A stretch of 64,000 nt of DNA from Corynebacterium hansenii (GCF_030408795.1 NZ_CP047211.1:248001-312000); one strand, 5' to 3'. Shown: positions 25,830 through 35,627, numbered from the stretch's first letter. Numbers and translations: made by a program. The notes: generated by a model from the sequence alone, not told the origin.

Positions 25830-26522
25830 TCACGCATCCCGTGACTCCTCGGTGGACCGCTTTGCATCGCCGCGTTTCACCGCTCCGTGGTTGCCAAGGA
25901 AACCGAGAACGATGGGCGTGGCGCTTCCCAGGGCAAAGACCACGGTGCCCGCGATCGATTCCGGTGGTTCAAGAAAGAACAAGCACAGCAAGGCAAACAC
26001 CAAGCATGTGACGGTGATTGCGGCAGCGGCAATGAACCCACCCTTCTCCAGCCACAATGCAGTCTCGAACGATTTGCGGGTCACCTCGCGGTCGAGAACT
26101 TCGTTCTCGTGGGCGTCATCGAGAATTCGGCGTGCGGTTCCCGGGGCGAAATGCTCGTATTCGGCGAGGACTCCCGGCGGGGGCAGGGGGCCCTCATACT
26201 GCAGGGAGTACGCTTGAACGACGTCTAGTCCGGGGAGCGTCGGTTGATCTCGAGACGGATCGAGTTCCCGACCTTCTGGAACGACCGAAGCGTTCGGGTC
26301 CGGTTGCGCCGGTGAGCTTCCTCCGCGACGTCGCGGATCCGCGGGGAGGTTGCCAGCGTCATCCGGCCGGCTCCCCTGGTCATCGCGTTCGTCCTGTTCA
26401 TGACTCGTACCGTACCTTTCACGGGTTTCCCTGTCAGAGATTGGGGATTCGTCCTTGAGGTGGTTCGGTCCACGGGAGCATCGTGTACCGGGTCGGCACG
26501 ATGCCGACCGTCGAGTCGTCAT
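25830..26522 (-). CDS. DUF2335 membrane protein (start uncertain)
   Basis: The C-terminal 130 residues match DUF2335: GPLPPPGVLAEYEHFAPGTA followed by RRILDDAHENE, then two membrane helices (WLEKGGFIAAAAITVTCLVF and TVVFALGSATPIVLGFLG). Members are small accessory or prophage-associated membrane proteins of unknown role. The only in-frame ATG is at 26522, which gives 230 residues and forces a 100-residue polar N-terminus over another, better-composed frame (26225-26401) on the same strand. The conserved part begins near 26225; the true start is unresolved. Third-codon G+C is lower than in neighbours, fitting recent acquisition. Confidence 0.65.
   Translation of the reverse strand: MTTRRSASCRPGTRCSRGPNHLKDESPISDRETRERYGTSHEQDERDDQGSRPDDAGNLPADPRRRGGSSPAQPDPNASVVPEGRELDPSRDQPTLPGLDVVQAYSLQYEGPLPPPGVLAEYEHFAPGTARRILDDAHENEVLDREVTRKSFETALWLEKGGFIAAAAITVTCLVFALLCLFFLEPPESIAGTVVFALGSATPIVLGFLGNHGAVKRGDAKRSTEESRDA
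26225..26401 (-). CDS. Small basic protein, 58 residues, unknown
   Basis: MNRTNAMTRGAG start with -10 TACGGT exactly 7 nt before ATG (leaderless). Third codon positions are about 85% G/C, better than the overlapping DUF2335 frame. It is Arg-rich and has no recognised domain; RDVAEEAHRRNRTRTLRSFQ looks like a charged helix. It may precede and couple to the DUF2335 gene. Confidence 0.5.
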   Translation of the reverse strand: MNRTNAMTRGAGRMTLATSPRIRDVAEEAHRRNRTRTLRSFQKVGNSIRLEINRRSPD

Positions 26523-26598
26523 CTTTCACTATGTTGCGGATCGGCTGCGCGCACATGTTCGAACAGTGCCTGGGCGCGTGCTGACTGGTGGTGTGCAT
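26434..26598 (-). CDS. Small protein, 54 residues, unknown
   Basis: Frame MHTTSQHAPRHC ... TVGIVPTRYTMLPWTEPP with GC-rich third positions. GAGGAG is only 3 nt before the ATG, so the inner ATG (MCAQPIRNIVKDDDS, 26556) may be the real start. It lies 32 nt upstream of the 58-residue ORF, as expected for an operon of small accessory genes. Confidence 0.4.
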   Translation of the reverse strand: MHTTSQHAPRHCSNMCAQPIRNIVKDDDSTVGIVPTRYTMLPWTEPPQGRIPNL

Positions 26599-26699
26599 CC
26601 GCTCCTCGGGGGTGCCCGGCCCTGTCCCGCATCGACTCGCAGCCGAGCCGCTTCCATGGGCGTGCCCATCAACTGCAGATGCCCCGCCGGCGGCGACCG

Positions 26700-26828
26700 T
26701 TACTTCCGGAGCATCGCCCGCGCCACCCACACCAGCGCCAGCACGGCGAGAACACCGACGGCCGCCTTCAGGAGCACCAACAGCATCACCGCAAGAATGA
26801 TCCCTACTTCGATGATTCCGATGTTCAC
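26700..26828 (-). CDS. Single-helix membrane peptide, 42 residues
   Basis: GTG start with GGGAGG 6 nt upstream. MNIGIIEVGIILAVMLLVLL continues as KAAVGVLAVLALVWVARAML and ends RK: almost wholly hydrophobic with a basic C-terminus. Function unknown; first gene of the accessory block read toward the tRNA. Confidence 0.6.
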   Translation of the reverse strand: MNIGIIEVGIILAVMLLVLLKAAVGVLAVLALVWVARAMLRK

Positions 26829-26872
26829 TGCGCGCCTCCCGAAGCAATTGGGGTTTCATCGTCGCACACGCG

Positions 26873-26908
26873 AGAACCCGCCGCCCGGGAAACGGGACGG
26901 CGGGTTCT
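26873..26908. terminator. Hairpin terminator between accessory block and transporter
   Basis: AGAACCCGCCG pairs with CGGCGGGTTCT around an inner CCCG/CGGG stem; TTCTTTTC follows on the + strand. Confidence 0.75.
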
Positions 26909-26960
26909 TTTCGCGGAGACCCCTGCGGGGCCGGGGATCGCCGCGTGCGGACTGCGCGGG

Positions 26961-26981
26961 CCGTACGTGGACCGTACGTGG
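26961..26981. repeat. Two CCGTACGTGG boxes, 11-bp period
   Basis: CCGTACGTGG at 26961-26970 and 26972-26981; same core and same spacing as the pair at 25777-25798. Confidence 0.7.
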
Positions 26982-27016
26982 GCCTGCGCGGCTCGCGCGC
27001 GAGCGAAGGGCGTGGA

Positions 27017-28375
27017 TTACGCCTCGTCGTGCTTCAGCGCCAGCAGGTCGCGCTCCTCGAGGTTCTTCGGGAGCATGAACAGCGCGATGAACGCCGGGAT
27101 GGTCAGCGCGATGAGGTACACGGAGACCATCCAGGTGTCGCCGACGTAGGTGTCGGTCTTCGTGGCATCGAGGATCAGCTGGGTGATCATCGGGGCGAAC
27201 GCGCCGCCGAGGATCGCGCCGAGGGCGTAGGAGATGGACACGCCCGAGTAGCGGACGTCGGCCGGGAACATCTCGGCGTACATGGCCGGCAGCGGGCCGA
27301 GGGTTAGGGCCAGCGGCAGCGCCAGGAAGCCGAGCGTGGCGACGTAGATCCACGGGTTGCCGGTGGCGATGAGGTTCCACATGACGACCTCACCGATGAT
27401 CAGCAGCACGTAGCCGATGATGAAGGTGCGGCCGCGGCCGATGGAGTCGGAGATGGCGCCGGACAGGACCATGAAGATGGTCCAGAAGATGCCGGCCACC
27501 AGAGTGCCCGTCCACGCGACCTGCGAGGAGATGCCCGCGCCGCCGGCCTCGACCGGGATCTGGGCGAACTTGCCGAAGAACGCGATGACCAGGTAGCCCG
27601 GGGCCTGCTGGGCGCCGAAGATGAGCGCGCCCTGGATGACCTTGCGCCAGTGGTTCTTGAACAGCAGCGGCAGCGGAGCGGAACGCTCGGCGGACTCCTC
27701 CTGCATGGCGCGGAAGACCGGGGACTCGTCGACGGCCTTGCGGATGATGTAGCCGACGATGATCAGCACGAAGCTGAGCAGGAACGGAATGCGCCAGCCC
27801 CACTCCTTGTACGCCTCCATGCCCAGGTTGGACTGGACGGCGACGAGGACGGCGGTGGACAGCACCAGGCCCAGCGGCACGCCGACCTGCGGCGCGGAGC
27901 CGAACAGGCCGCGGCGCTTCTTCGGCGCGTACTCGACGGCCATCAGGGCGGCGCCGCCCCACTCGCCGCCGGCGGAGATGCCCTGGATGATGCGGAGCGC
28001 CACCAGGATCAGCGGGGCGGCGATGCCCCAGCTGGCGTAGGTCGGCAGGACGCCGATGAGGAACGTCGCCAGGCCCATGCCGATGAGCGTGAAGACGAGC
28101 ACGCCCTTGCGGCCGAAGCGGTCGCCGATGTGGCCGGCGACGACGGCGCCCAGCGGGCGGAAGAGGAAGGAAATGCCCAGCGTGGCCCAGGAAATGATCT
28201 GGCCGACGGGGGAGTCTTTGCCGCCGGCGGGATCGAAGAACTGGCTGCCGAAGATGATGGCGGCGGCCTGCGCGTAGATGAAGAAGTCGTACCACTCGAC
28301 GGTGGTGCCGATGAGCGTGCCCGAGAGGACGCGCGTGCGCTGGTCCTTCTCGGCGGCGATGACGGACGTGGTCAT
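27017..28375 (-). CDS. MHS-family (metabolite:H+ symporter) MFS transporter
   Basis: 452 residues, twelve membrane segments. Family marks: VEWYDFFIYAQAAAIIFG in helix 1, GHIGDRFGRKGVLVFTL in the 2-3 loop, RIIQGISAGGEWGGAALMAVEYAP in helix 4, and a 'DESPVF' central loop. Related proteins carry shikimate, citrate, proline/betaine or dicarboxylates; the substrate cannot be predicted. ATG at 28375. It is alone in its transcription unit, facing a 630-bp upstream gap. Confidence 0.85.
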   Translation of the reverse strand: MTTSVIAAEKDQRTRVLSGTLIGTTVEWYDFFIYAQAAAIIFGSQFFDPAGGKDSPVGQIISWATLGISFLFRPLGAVVAGHIGDRFGRKGVLVFTLIGMGLATFLIGVLPTYASWGIAAPLILVALRIIQGISAGGEWGGAALMAVEYAPKKRRGLFGSAPQVGVPLGLVLSTAVLVAVQSNLGMEAYKEWGWRIPFLLSFVLIIVGYIIRKAVDESPVFRAMQEESAERSAPLPLLFKNHWRKVIQGALIFGAQQAPGYLVIAFFGKFAQIPVEAGGAGISSQVAWTGTLVAGIFWTIFMVLSGAISDSIGRGRTFIIGYVLLIIGEVVMWNLIATGNPWIYVATLGFLALPLALTLGPLPAMYAEMFPADVRYSGVSISYALGAILGGAFAPMITQLILDATKTDTYVGDTWMVSVYLIALTIPAFIALFMLPKNLEERDLLALKHDEA

Positions 28376-29004
28376 GGAGTCTCCGGCTTTCGGGTCGGTT
28401 CGTGTGCGTGTTGTCGGGGCGTCGCCCCGGTGCACGGGGGAATCGGGTGCGCGACTGCCTTGTGGGCGGCCGCGAAAGCGGGCGGCGCATGAACGCGTCG
28501 CGAGCGGAACGTATTTTGACACAGCACCGGGGCTCCCGGCAGCTCGTTGAGTTTCCGCGACACCGCCGATTTCGGGCCTCGGGGGTAGCGATTTCCGGTG
28601 TTTGCTTGACCCCGTGGAGGTGCTCCCCGGGGTGTTTTCGGGCAACTCGGGCATGCCCGCGCATGCCGGGGGTATTGGCCGGGGGTGGGCTGGCTGCTTT
28701 GCGACGGGGGCACCCGTTCGGCGACTTTCCACATAACCTGCGCGGACGATGAAATGTCCTACGCCAGATAAGTACATAACTTTGTGTGGTGAAGGGCCTG
28801 CGGGCCGTAATCCGTGTGTGCTGAGAGGGTGCTGTGACGCAAGTTAAGTCGACCATCACGGAACGGCAACGGCCTGATTGCGGTGCGGTTCATGGCCGTC
28901 ACTCGCCGGTCGGCGGGGGTGCCGAATGCGCACCCCGATTCGGGGGTGGCTGACCCGCCCGGGCCTGCGAACGCGCCCGAATCGGAGAGGAACGCCCGAC
29001 CCGC
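28376..29004. other. Long intergenic region upstream of the MHS transporter
   Basis: The transporter promoter is probably near the AT-rich CAAAATACG (28510-28518, minus strand). One GCTTTGCGACG motif is at 28696. AT-rich GATAAGTACATAACTTTG (28768-28785) is a likely + promoter for the small frame at 28834. I see no RNA family here. Confidence 0.45.
28834..28953 (+). CDS. Possible 39-residue peptide
   Basis: GTG frame MTQVKSTITERQRPDCG with GAGAGGG 4-5 nt upstream and an AT-rich promoter-like stretch 50 bp earlier. No homologue recognised; C-terminal Gly-rich. Weak candidate. Confidence 0.25.
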   Translation: MTQVKSTITERQRPDCGAVHGRHSPVGGGAECAPRFGGG

Positions 29005-29880
29005 TCAGCGGCGGCGCTCGCGCACCGGAGCCACCACCGGGCCATCCGGGCGCTGCAGGATCTCCACGCTCGCCCCGTAGATGTCGCGGATCCGTTCGGC
29101 GGTGAGAATCTCGGCGGGGGCGCCGATGCAGGACAGCGCGCCGTCGTGAAGCAAAGCCACCCGCTCCCCGTGCTGGCCCGCCAGCGTCAGGTCGTGCATG
29201 GCCGCGACGACGGTCAGGCCGCGCTCGGCGCGGACGTCCTCCACGAGCTCCAGGACGTCCTGCGCGTGGCCGATGTCCAGCGCGGAGGTCGGCTCGTCGA
29301 GGAGCAGGATCGACGGCTCCTGGGCCAGGGCGCGCGCCAGCGTGACCCGCTGGCGCTCGCCGCCGGACAGCTCGGCGACGCGGCGGTCGGCGAAGCGCGT
29401 GAGGTGAAGGGTCTCCAGGCTGGCGTCGGTGACGGAGTGGTCGTCGGAACCGAACGCACCGCCGTGGGGATGGCGGCCCAGGTGAACGTACTCGCGCACG
29501 TGCATGCCCTCCGGGATGACGGGCGTCTGCGGCATCAGCGCCACCGTGCGCGCGAGCTCCCGGCGGCGCCGCCACGCGGCGGGGGACAGGGCCCGCAGCG
29601 CCAGCAGCGGCCCCGAACCGCCCACGATGTCGTGGCCGGCCAACGTGATGGTGCCCGCGGCCGGGGCGAGCACCTGCGCCAGCGCATGGAGCAGAGTCGA
29701 CTTGCCGCAGCCGTTGGGGCCCGCCAGCGTCAGCCAGCCGCCCGCGGGGACGGAAAAGGTCACGCCGGCCACGGCGTCGCGGTCGGCGCCCTCGTGGCGC
29801 ACGCGCACGTCATGGCAGTGGATGGAGTTGTCGGCCCCGACCGCGGCCGCGGCGGTGCGGGTGCGCGTCGGATCGGTCAT
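29005..29880 (-). CDS. ABC transporter ATPase, iron/heme/cobalamin type
   Basis: 291 residues. Walker A GPNGCGKSTLLHAL, signature LSGGERQRVTLARALA, Walker B ILLLDEPTSALDIGH, switch His in AAMHDLTLAG. FepC/BtuD/HmuV-type energy module. Overlaps the permease gene by ATGA; third gene of a binding protein-permease-ATPase operon. Confidence 0.92.
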   Translation of the reverse strand: MTDPTRTRTAAAAVGADNSIHCHDVRVRHEGADRDAVAGVTFSVPAGGWLTLAGPNGCGKSTLLHALAQVLAPAAGTITLAGHDIVGGSGPLLALRALSPAAWRRRRELARTVALMPQTPVIPEGMHVREYVHLGRHPHGGAFGSDDHSVTDASLETLHLTRFADRRVAELSGGERQRVTLARALAQEPSILLLDEPTSALDIGHAQDVLELVEDVRAERGLTVVAAMHDLTLAGQHGERVALLHDGALSCIGAPAEILTAERIRDIYGASVEILQRPDGPVVAPVRERRR

Positions 29881-30950
29881 GCCCCGGCCCTGCCCATCTT
29901 GCTGAATCGACGGAGGATGAAAAGGAAGAACGGCGCACCCACGGCCGCGGCGACCACGCCCACGGGAAGCTCCGCCGGCGCCAGCACCGTGCGGGCGAAG
30001 GTATCGGCGAGCAGCAGGAAGATGGCGCCCCAGATCAGCGTCAGCGGCAGCAGCAGGCGGTGGCCCGGCCCGACGACCAGCCGCAGCGCGTGCGGCACGA
30101 TGATGCCGACGAAGCCGATCAGCCCGGAAACGCTGACCACGGCGGCGGTGCCCAGCGTCGCCACGGCGACGAGCAGCAGCCGCGCCGTCGCCGGGTCGAC
30201 GCCGAGGGTGCGGGCCTCCAGGTCGCCCACCGTCATGACGTCGAGCACGCGCGCGGCGCCCAGCAGCACCAGCCAGCACACCGCCGCCGGCACCAGGACC
30301 AGCGCGACCGACCCCCACCGGGTCACGCCGAGGTTGCCGAGCATCCACGAGTACACCCGCTGGATCGTCTCGATGTTGCGCTGCTGGATGAAGGTCTGCG
30401 CCGCATTGGCGAACGCCGCCACCGCGACGCCCGCCAGCACCACCACCGTCGCCGACGCACCGTGCCCCACGCCGCGGCTGACCATGTACGTCGCGCTCAC
30501 GGCGATCACGCCGCCCGCGAAGGCGGCGGCCACCACTCCCGCGCCACCGCCGCCGAAGCCCACGGCCCCGCCTGCGACGACGGCCAGCGTCACCCCCAGG
30601 CCCGCGCCGGAGGACACGCCGAGCAGGTACGGGTCCGCCAGCGGATTGCGGAACACCGCCTGGTACGCCGCGCCCGCGATGGCGAGCGTCGCGCCGACGA
30701 CGATGCCCATGGCCACGCGCGGCAGCCGGATGTCCCAGAGGATCGCGTGGTCGCGGGCGGACAGCGCGCCGATGCCGACGAGCTCGCGGACGACGTCGGC
30801 GGGCGGCAGCTTCACGGCGCCGGTGAACGCGGACAGCAGCGCCGCGCCGATGAGCAGCAACAGGGATGCGGCGACGACGGCCAGGGCGTTGGGCCGCGTG
30901 AGCCGCCGCCCCGATTCCGCCTTCGTCGTCGCCGTCGCCATCTCGGGCAC
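29877..30950 (-). CDS. FecCD-family ABC permease
   Basis: 357 residues, about ten membrane segments. VVRELVGIGALSARDHAILWDIRLPRV and GAAYQAVFRNPLADPYLLGVSSGAGLG are family hallmarks; GFVGIIVPHALRLVVGPGHR is the ATPase-coupling region. Works with the neighbouring binding protein and ATPase. GTG at 30950 is used; ATG at 30941 is also possible. Confidence 0.92.
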   Translation of the reverse strand: MPEMATATTKAESGRRLTRPNALAVVAASLLLLIGAALLSAFTGAVKLPPADVVRELVGIGALSARDHAILWDIRLPRVAMGIVVGATLAIAGAAYQAVFRNPLADPYLLGVSSGAGLGVTLAVVAGGAVGFGGGGAGVVAAAFAGGVIAVSATYMVSRGVGHGASATVVVLAGVAVAAFANAAQTFIQQRNIETIQRVYSWMLGNLGVTRWGSVALVLVPAAVCWLVLLGAARVLDVMTVGDLEARTLGVDPATARLLLVAVATLGTAAVVSVSGLIGFVGIIVPHALRLVVGPGHRLLLPLTLIWGAIFLLLADTFARTVLAPAELPVGVVAAAVGAPFFLFILRRFSKMGRAGA

Positions 30951-30963
30951 CGTGCGCCCCCGG

Positions 30964-31950
30964 CTACTTCGCGGCCGCGGGGACGCGGGCGTCGTTGAGC
31001 GCCGCGGCCAGCGAACGGTAGAACTCCGGCAGGCGCGGGCCCCAGCGCGAGGCGAGGTTCTCGTCGAGGGCGGTGATGTTGCCGTCCTTCACCGCCTTGA
31101 TCTTGTCCCAGCCCGGGCGGGCCGCGATGTCGTCCGCGGTGAGCGACTCGGAGGTGGCGTCGGCCAGGAAGATCAGGTCCGGGTCGGCGGCGATGATCGC
31201 CTCGGCGCTCAACTGCGGGTAGCCGGAATCGCCGGTGGCGATCGACGACAGCCCGAACTTCCGGTACACCTCGCCCAGGAAGGTGTCGTCGGTGACGGAG
31301 TAATAATCCGACGTCACCTCGTGGTAGTACTTCAGGCCCGCGTCGCGCACGCCGGCCGGCACGGACTTGATGGCCTCGTCGATCTCGGTGGACATGTTCC
31401 GCACCACCTCGACGGCGTCGCCGACGTGGCCGGTGGCCGTGCCGAGGGTCTCGATCTGCGCGTAGGCGCCGTCGAGGTCTTTCGCAGCGGGCAGCACCAG
31501 GACCGGCACGTTCACCGCGGCCATGCCCTGCGCCAGTGCGTCATCCGGGGTCATCACGACCACCAGGTCCGGGTCGTGCGACAGGACCGACTCGACGTTC
31601 GTGCGGTACCCCGACAGGCCCTCGACGACGGGTGCCTCGGCCGGGTGGTTGGAGTATTCGTCGACGGCGACGACCTGCTTGCCCGCGCCGATGGCGAACA
31701 GCGACTCGGTGGCGGTCGGGGAGAGGCTGACGATGCGCTCGGGGCGCTTCTCGATGGTCACCTCGTCGCCGGACCCGGCTCCGCCGGAGGCGACGGACAC
31801 CGGGAACGCGCCGTCGCCCCCGGCCGCACCGCCGCCGTCCGCGCCGGTGCCGGCTCCTCCGTCCCCGCCGGAACCGCAGGCCGTCAGGGCCAGGGCGGAG
31901 ACGACGATCCCCGCCAATCCGGCCAAAAGTGAATGTGCTCGTGATCGCAT
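30964..31950 (-). CDS. Iron/heme-type ABC substrate-binding lipoprotein
   Basis: 328 residues. Signal peptide with lipobox LALTACGSGG, then a Gly-rich linker and a PF01497-type fold (RIVSLSPTATESLFAIGAGKQVVAVDEYS, DLVVVMTPDD). Substrate likely a siderophore, heme or cobalamin. GAGGAG precedes the ATG at 31950. A DtxR-like sequence lies about 85 bp upstream. Confidence 0.9.
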   Translation of the reverse strand: MRSRAHSLLAGLAGIVVSALALTACGSGGDGGAGTGADGGGAAGGDGAFPVSVASGGAGSGDEVTIEKRPERIVSLSPTATESLFAIGAGKQVVAVDEYSNHPAEAPVVEGLSGYRTNVESVLSHDPDLVVVMTPDDALAQGMAAVNVPVLVLPAAKDLDGAYAQIETLGTATGHVGDAVEVVRNMSTEIDEAIKSVPAGVRDAGLKYYHEVTSDYYSVTDDTFLGEVYRKFGLSSIATGDSGYPQLSAEAIIAADPDLIFLADATSESLTADDIAARPGWDKIKAVKDGNITALDENLASRWGPRLPEFYRSLAAALNDARVPAAAK

Positions 31951-32033
31951 GGTGCTCCTCGGATTTTCGGGCGTGGCAAAATCGCCCCGCAGAATTCCGG
32001 GATTGGTCAGGTGATCGCCGGGTGCGGTGGTCG

Positions 32034-32050
32034 AGGTCAAGCCTAGCCAA
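32034..32050 (-). promoter_or_regulatory. Imperfect DtxR-like box
   Basis: On the minus strand TTGGCTAGGCTTGACCT resembles the iron-repressor consensus (GGTTAGSCTWACC) but carries one extra G in the right half. It sits in front of the binding-protein gene. Confidence 0.3.
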
Positions 32051-32146
32051 GCGAAACGATTCATCCGCAACCCCGATCGGGGCGGCGGCAACGGCGTTTG
32101 CGAATAATTTGAGATGTACGCGGGGTCGCGTCGTAAAGTGTGCCGC

Positions 32147-33391
32147 ATGTCACGAACCGAAGGAGCGGCCGCGCGCCGCAGCCACATGCCCCCGTGGTTT
32201 CTGGTCGCCATCGCCGTGTTCGCGGTGGCCTGGGGCGGAAATCAGTTCACGCCGCTGATGGTGATGTACCGCCTCAACGGCGACCTCGACCTGGTTTTCG
32301 TCGACCTCCTTCTGTTCATCTACGCGCTCGGCATCGCCCCGGCGCTGCTGATCTCCGGCCCGCTGTCGGACCGCGTCGGCCGCAAGCCGGTCATGCTGGC
32401 GTCGCCGCTGTTCTCCATCATCGGTTCGGTGCTTATCGCGGCGGGCGAGACGACGGGCCCGCTGCTGCTGGTCGGCCGCGCGCTGTCGGGCGTCGGCGTG
32501 GGCATCGCCATGGCGGTCGGCGGGTCGTGGGTGAAGGAGCTGTCGCACGAGCGCTTCGATCCGACGGCGAAGTCGACGTCGGGCGCCAAGCGCCAGTCGA
32601 TGGCGCTGACGCTGGGCTTCGGCATCGGCGCGGGCGTGGCGGGGTCGCTGGCGCAGTTCGCGCCGCTGCCGGGGCAGTTGCCGTACATCCTGCACATCGT
32701 GCTGACGGTCCCGACGATCATCGCGATGACGGTCGTCCCCGAAACGCGCCAGTCGCCGCATCTGGCGGGCGGCCCGCGCGAGACGATCCTGCAGTCGCTG
32801 CGCACCCCGTCGGTGACGAACCCGCGCTTCCTGCTGGTGGCGGCGATGGTCGCCCCGTGGGTGTTCGGCGCGGCGGGCGTGGCCTACGCGATCATCCCGA
32901 CGCTGATGCAGGGCGAGGTGGCCCAGCCGGTGTTCTTCTCCGCGCTGGTGACGTTCTTCGCGCTGCTGTTCGGCTTCGGCATCCAGCAGGTCGGCCCGCG
33001 CATCGCGTCGGAGTCCTCCGCCCGCGGCCCGCTGGCGGCGATGGGCATCGTGGTGGTGGGCATGGGCCTGGCCATGTGGATGTCGGCGTCGCCGTCGATC
33101 CCCGCGGCGATCGTCGCGGCGCTGGTGCTGGGCATGGGCTACGGCCTGTCCATGTTCACGGGCCTCAACGAGGTCCAGCGCATCGCCGGCCCGCGCGATC
33201 TGGCCGGCCTGACGGGCATCTTCTACTGCCTCACCTACATCGGGTTTGCGTTCCCCGCGATCCTGACCAAGCTGTCCGAGTCGATCGAGTGGATGACGTA
33301 CCCGGTCATGCTCGGCGGCGGCATGGTCATTGCGGTGCTGATGATGGCGGTCATCGCGCTGAACTCGCGGCGGGGGCTGCGGCGGGACTGA
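32147..33391 (+). CDS. MFS transporter (drug or metabolite efflux type)
   Basis: 414 residues, about twelve helices. SGPLSDRVGRKPVMLASPL is the A-like MFS motif after helix 2, and GRALSGVGVGIAMAVGGSWVKE is helix 4. Leaderless ATG (TAAAGT, 7-nt spacer), divergent from the ABC operon. The substrate is unknown; DHA-type efflux is the most likely class. Confidence 0.85.
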   Translation: MSRTEGAAARRSHMPPWFLVAIAVFAVAWGGNQFTPLMVMYRLNGDLDLVFVDLLLFIYALGIAPALLISGPLSDRVGRKPVMLASPLFSIIGSVLIAAGETTGPLLLVGRALSGVGVGIAMAVGGSWVKELSHERFDPTAKSTSGAKRQSMALTLGFGIGAGVAGSLAQFAPLPGQLPYILHIVLTVPTIIAMTVVPETRQSPHLAGGPRETILQSLRTPSVTNPRFLLVAAMVAPWVFGAAGVAYAIIPTLMQGEVAQPVFFSALVTFFALLFGFGIQQVGPRIASESSARGPLAAMGIVVVGMGLAMWMSASPSIPAAIVAALVLGMGYGLSMFTGLNEVQRIAGPRDLAGLTGIFYCLTYIGFAFPAILTKLSESIEWMTYPVMLGGGMVIAVLMMAVIALNSRRGLRRD

Positions 33392-34489
<1,098 letters not shown>

Positions 34490-34498
34490 CGCGGCCCG

Positions 34499-35563
34499 CT
34501 ACCGGGCGCGCTTGGCCTTCATCAGTTCCAGCTCGATGGTGTCGCGGAAGACCTCTTCCGGCTGCGCGCCGGTCACGGGCTTGGTGCCGATGACGAACTG
34601 CGGGGTGCCCTGCACGCCGACGCTCTGCGCGTAGGCGGTGGACTCCTGGACGGCCTTCTCCCAGGTGCCGTCCTTCAGCTGCTTCTCGAACAGCCCGATG
34701 TCCTCCACGCCCGCGGTGCGCGCGATGTCGACGAGCTCCTCGACGGTGAACTCGGGGTGGCCGTTGCCCTTGGCCGTCGCGGCTTCGAACGCGGCCTGCT
34801 GGAAGTCCCAGAACTTGCCCTGCGCCGCGGCGGCGCGACCCGCCTGGGCCGCCTGCGCGGCCGGGCCCGGCGCCGCCGAATCGTTCCACTCGATGCGCAC
34901 CAGGCCGGCGTCGACGTAGTCGGCGATCAGCTTCGGCTGGGTGGTCACCGCGTAGCGGGCGCAGAACGGGCACTCGAGGTCGGAGAACATGGTCATGACC
35001 ACGGGCGCGTCGACGGCGCCCAGGGCGAACGGGTCGGCCTCGTTGCGGCGGTGGACGTTCTCGATGTCCTCCATCGTCGCGACGGCCGTCCCCTGGCGCG
35101 GGCCGACGATCGACGCGTCGTAGGTGCCGTCCTCCTTCGCCACCGGGCCGTCGTTCTTCTTGCCGGCCGCGGCGCCGGCGAGATTGACGCCGGTGTCGCC
35201 GATGCCGGGGCCGAAGCGATCGCCGGCCAGGAAGCCCAGGCCCGCCACCAGCAGCAGGGCGGCGGCGAGCCACACCCACAGAGCCGGCGGGACGGTCTTC
35301 ATGGACCGGGTGTCCGTGCCGGCCTCGGCCCTGTCGTCGGCACCGGCCTTGTCACCGGCGTCGCCGTCGGCGTCGGAATCCGCGCCGTCGGCCTTCGCGG
35401 CCTCGCCGTCGCCGGCCATCACGGCGCCGACATCGGAGTTGGCGTCCACGTTGGCGCGGGTGGCGGCCTCGTTCGGGTCCTGGCCCCATCCCACTTCGAC
35501 GGGCCTGTCCTCCGGCACGGCGGCGTCGTCGGGCTTGCGGTGGTCGTCGTCGGATCGAGTCAT
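34499..35563 (-). CDS. DsbA-like membrane-anchored thiol oxidoreductase
   Basis: 354 residues. A long acidic cytoplasmic N-terminus (about 90 residues, Asp/Ala-rich), one membrane helix (LWVWLAAALLLVAGLGFLAG), then a thioredoxin/DsbA domain with SDLECPFCARY (Cys-Pro-Phe-Cys) and cis-Pro in VQGTPQFVIG. Likely forms disulfides in exported proteins. Leaderless start at 35563 (CACAAT, 7-nt spacer); ATG at 35572 is in frame but too close to the -10. Confidence 0.85.
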   Translation of the reverse strand: MTRSDDDHRKPDDAAVPEDRPVEVGWGQDPNEAATRANVDANSDVGAVMAGDGEAAKADGADSDADGDAGDKAGADDRAEAGTDTRSMKTVPPALWVWLAAALLLVAGLGFLAGDRFGPGIGDTGVNLAGAAAGKKNDGPVAKEDGTYDASIVGPRQGTAVATMEDIENVHRRNEADPFALGAVDAPVVMTMFSDLECPFCARYAVTTQPKLIADYVDAGLVRIEWNDSAAPGPAAQAAQAGRAAAAQGKFWDFQQAAFEAATAKGNGHPEFTVEELVDIARTAGVEDIGLFEKQLKDGTWEKAVQESTAYAQSVGVQGTPQFVIGTKPVTGAQPEEVFRDTIELELMKAKRAR

Positions 35564-35627
35564 GGCGACCATTGTGCAGGGTGGGCCGATCCCGCGCAGA
35601 ACCGGGGCGTCGTCGAGCGAAAAAAGC

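Noticed and set aside
26434..26859. 141-codon minus-strand frame over the accessory block
   Set aside because: It overlaps the 42-residue membrane peptide, which has a far better ribosome site; only the last 54 codons look coding.
25670..27016. Integrated element with att site at tRNA-Thr
   Set aside because: No integrase and no repeat of the tRNA 3' end was found in the following 1.3 kb.
28810..28845. TPP-riboswitch-like CTGAGAG before a GTG
   Set aside because: The CTGAGA core is present but the ACCTGATC-type partner and helix structure are missing.
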